Part shown: in pieces, positions 62,919 through 64,000 of the stretch
How the letters are laid out: every line of letters starts with the position of its first letter
Position numbering within the stretch: position 1 is the stretch's first letter
Origin: Cylindrospermum sp. NIES-4074
GTDB lineage: Bacteria > Cyanobacteriota > Cyanobacteriia > Cyanobacteriales > Nostocaceae
NCBI GenBank assembly: GCA_003994795.1
Contig: AP018269.1
Location: 6,351,687-6,415,686, forward strand
Length of the DNA: 64,000 nt
Direction: 5' to 3'
Translations under genes and position numbers: made by a program
Notes under the pieces: model-generated
Database searches by the model: none
What the model was told of the DNA's origin: nothing
What the model saw: only the letters and a program-made list of their open reading frames with translations

Positions 62919-64000
62919 ATGGCTTTTAACTTAGATGAGGCAATTAAAATTGCTAACCAAGCAGTTTTGGCAAAGTTCTATAGAAGCTTAACTGATGTTG
63001 AGATAATTGTACTTAAAGGAGCTTGGGAACGAGAAGAATATGACCAAATTGCAGCTAAAAACCAGTACACAACAAGTTATATCAGTCAAGATATTGCGCC
63101 CAAGCTTTGGAAAATCCTGACACAAGCTCTAGGAGAAAAAGTCAAAAAAAGTAATTTTAAAGAAGCTTTAAAACGACATTGGGAAAAGCAATGTTGGGAT
63201 AGGCAATTTACATCTGAAGATTACTTACCCAACCCAGAATCAATAACTGTTAAAGGCAAACAGGGTAATAATACCCTTAAAGAAGCTGCATCTCCGACCT
63301 ATTTAACTCAAGCTAAACAAGATTTTCCGACTCCTGAATTGTATGTGGAGCGCTTTGCTATTGAATTGCTTTGCTATGAAACTCTGTTGCAACCTGGTTC
63401 CCTGATTCGGGTAAAAGCACCTAAATTAATGGGTAAAACCTCCCTCATGGAACGGGTATTAGCTAAAGTGGCAAAAGAGGGCTATCGTACGGTCAGTTTA
63501 AGTTTAGAGATGGCAGATCGGCAAACTCATCTTACTAACTTGAATAAATTTTTACGTTGGTTCTGCCTCAATCTCAGCCGAGAACTTAAGTTACCCAATC
63601 AGTTAGATGAATATTGGGATGAAGAAGGTATGGGTGCTAAGGTAAGTTGCACAACTTATTTAGAAGAATACCTTTTGGCAGCGGCAGACAGTCCTTTAGT
63701 TCTATATCTAGATGATGTGGATGCACTTTTCCCTTATCCTGAAGTTTACGAAGACTTTTTTGGGTTGTTGCGTTCTTGGTATGAGAAAGCCAGAAGCCGC
63801 GCAAACTGGAAAAAGCTGCGATTAGCGATCGCACATTCCACCGACGTTTATATCCGCCTGAATATCAATCAGTCGCCCTTTAATGTGGGATTACCCATAG
63901 AATTACCAGAATTAACTAAAGAGCAAGTGCAGGAATTTGCACAACTATATGGATTAGTAGCAGATTCATCTTTAGTAGACCCTTTAATGCAACTGGTAGG
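62919..64000 (+). CDS. HTH (vMAP-like) plus AAA-like ATPase protein, 3' end outside window
   Basis: The frame starts at ATG with MAFNLDEAIKIANQAVLAKF and stays open to the window edge (360 codons). Residues about 20-90 (RSLTDVEIIVLKGAWEREEY, then YISQDIAPKLWKILTQALGE) match the helix-turn-helix N-terminal domain known from vWA-MoxR-associated and STAND proteins of cyanobacteria. From about 155 comes an AAA-like (AAA_35 type) ATPase: Walker A KLMGKTSLM (Lys173) and Walker B LVLYLDDVDALF near 260. This ATPase resembles the C-terminal one in the giant kinase 2 kb upstream. No good ribosome site is seen. Its C-terminal effector, if any, is beyond the window. Confidence 0.88.
   Translation, partial: MAFNLDEAIKIANQAVLAKFYRSLTDVEIIVLKGAWEREEYDQIAAKNQYTTSYISQDIAPKLWKILTQALGEKVKKSNFKEALKRHWEKQCWDRQFTSEDYLPNPESITVKGKQGNNTLKEAASPTYLTQAKQDFPTPELYVERFAIELLCYETLLQPGSLIRVKAPKLMGKTSLMERVLAKVAKEGYRTVSLSLEMADRQTHLTNLNKFLRWFCLNLSRELKLPNQLDEYWDEEGMGAKVSCTTYLEEYLLAAADSPLVLYLDDVDALFPYPEVYEDFFGLLRSWYEKARSRANWKKLRLAIAHSTDVYIRLNINQSPFNVGLPIELPELTKEQVQEFAQLYGLVADSSLVDPLMQLV

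Noticed and set aside
62809-62934. 41-codon frame overlapping the start of the HTH-AAA gene
   Set aside because: No ribosome site, and it overlaps a gene with clear domain similarity.

Overview
The window reads as chromosomal DNA of a filamentous, Nostoc/Anabaena-like cyanobacterium. The sequence supports this with frequent HIP1 octamers (GCGATCGC), heptameric tandem repeats, many short fold-back repeats, and genes typical of the group: heme oxygenase 1, Thf1/Psb29, a CpcT/CpeT-type bilin lyase, an ABA4-like protein, aerobic HemF and cyanobacterial-type LpxD and RodA. The assignment rests on gene content and repeat style; no rRNA or marker phylogeny was available.

Layout. 1-2.2 kb: the end of a J-domain protein, a Uma2-family protein and a 1-Cys peroxiredoxin. 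2.5-6.9 kb: a run of four co-directional genes (a lipoprotein fusing a solute-binding domain to a von Willebrand A domain, two membrane proteins and a second solute-binding protein). 6.9-15.1 kb: a polysaccharide locus on the minus strand (four glycosyltransferases, an O-antigen-ligase/Wzy-like membrane protein, then GlmM). 15.6-28.4 kb: housekeeping and accessory genes (heme oxygenase, a TPR protein, a CobW GTPase, an ABA4-like protein, an SDR, small conserved proteins, a GAF sensor with its response regulator, MoaC, tRNA-Arg(ACG), an MFS transporter, a polyprenyl-phosphate-type glycosyltransferase, an NlpC/P60 peptidase and a serine hydrolase). 28.4-32.7 kb: accessory genes (DUF2887, a second Uma2, a CTERM-type secreted protein, a MazF toxin-antitoxin pair, a 44-residue small protein). 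33-43 kb: a phosphorylase-kinase-like GH15 protein, a GxxExxY protein, YkvA, ExbB/ExbD, Thf1, a CpeT-like lyase, a STAS protein and HemF. 43.5-50 kb: an SRPBCC protein, Mrp, RodA, an HI0933-type flavoprotein and LpxD. 50-64 kb: an accessory region with a fused E1-like/YcaO cyclodehydratase (TOMM RiPP type), an amidohydrolase, an unrecognised protein, a 1942-residue kinase/ATPase/GAF/AAA protein, a secreted VOC protein and the start of an HTH-AAA (vMAP-like) protein.

Most promising for new biology are: the YcaO-amidohydrolase-unknown cassette, which has no obvious precursor peptide and lies in a stretch of about 10 kb without HIP1; the neighbouring giant kinase, whose expected histidine-kinase end is replaced by an AAA-like ATPase; the vWA/solute-binding operon without transport genes; and the GAF sensor with a degenerate kinase half overlapping a response regulator. 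Many fold-back elements (two sharing one terminal inverted repeat, one with a 5-bp target duplication) sit between genes, and several protein ends are encoded by repeat DNA.
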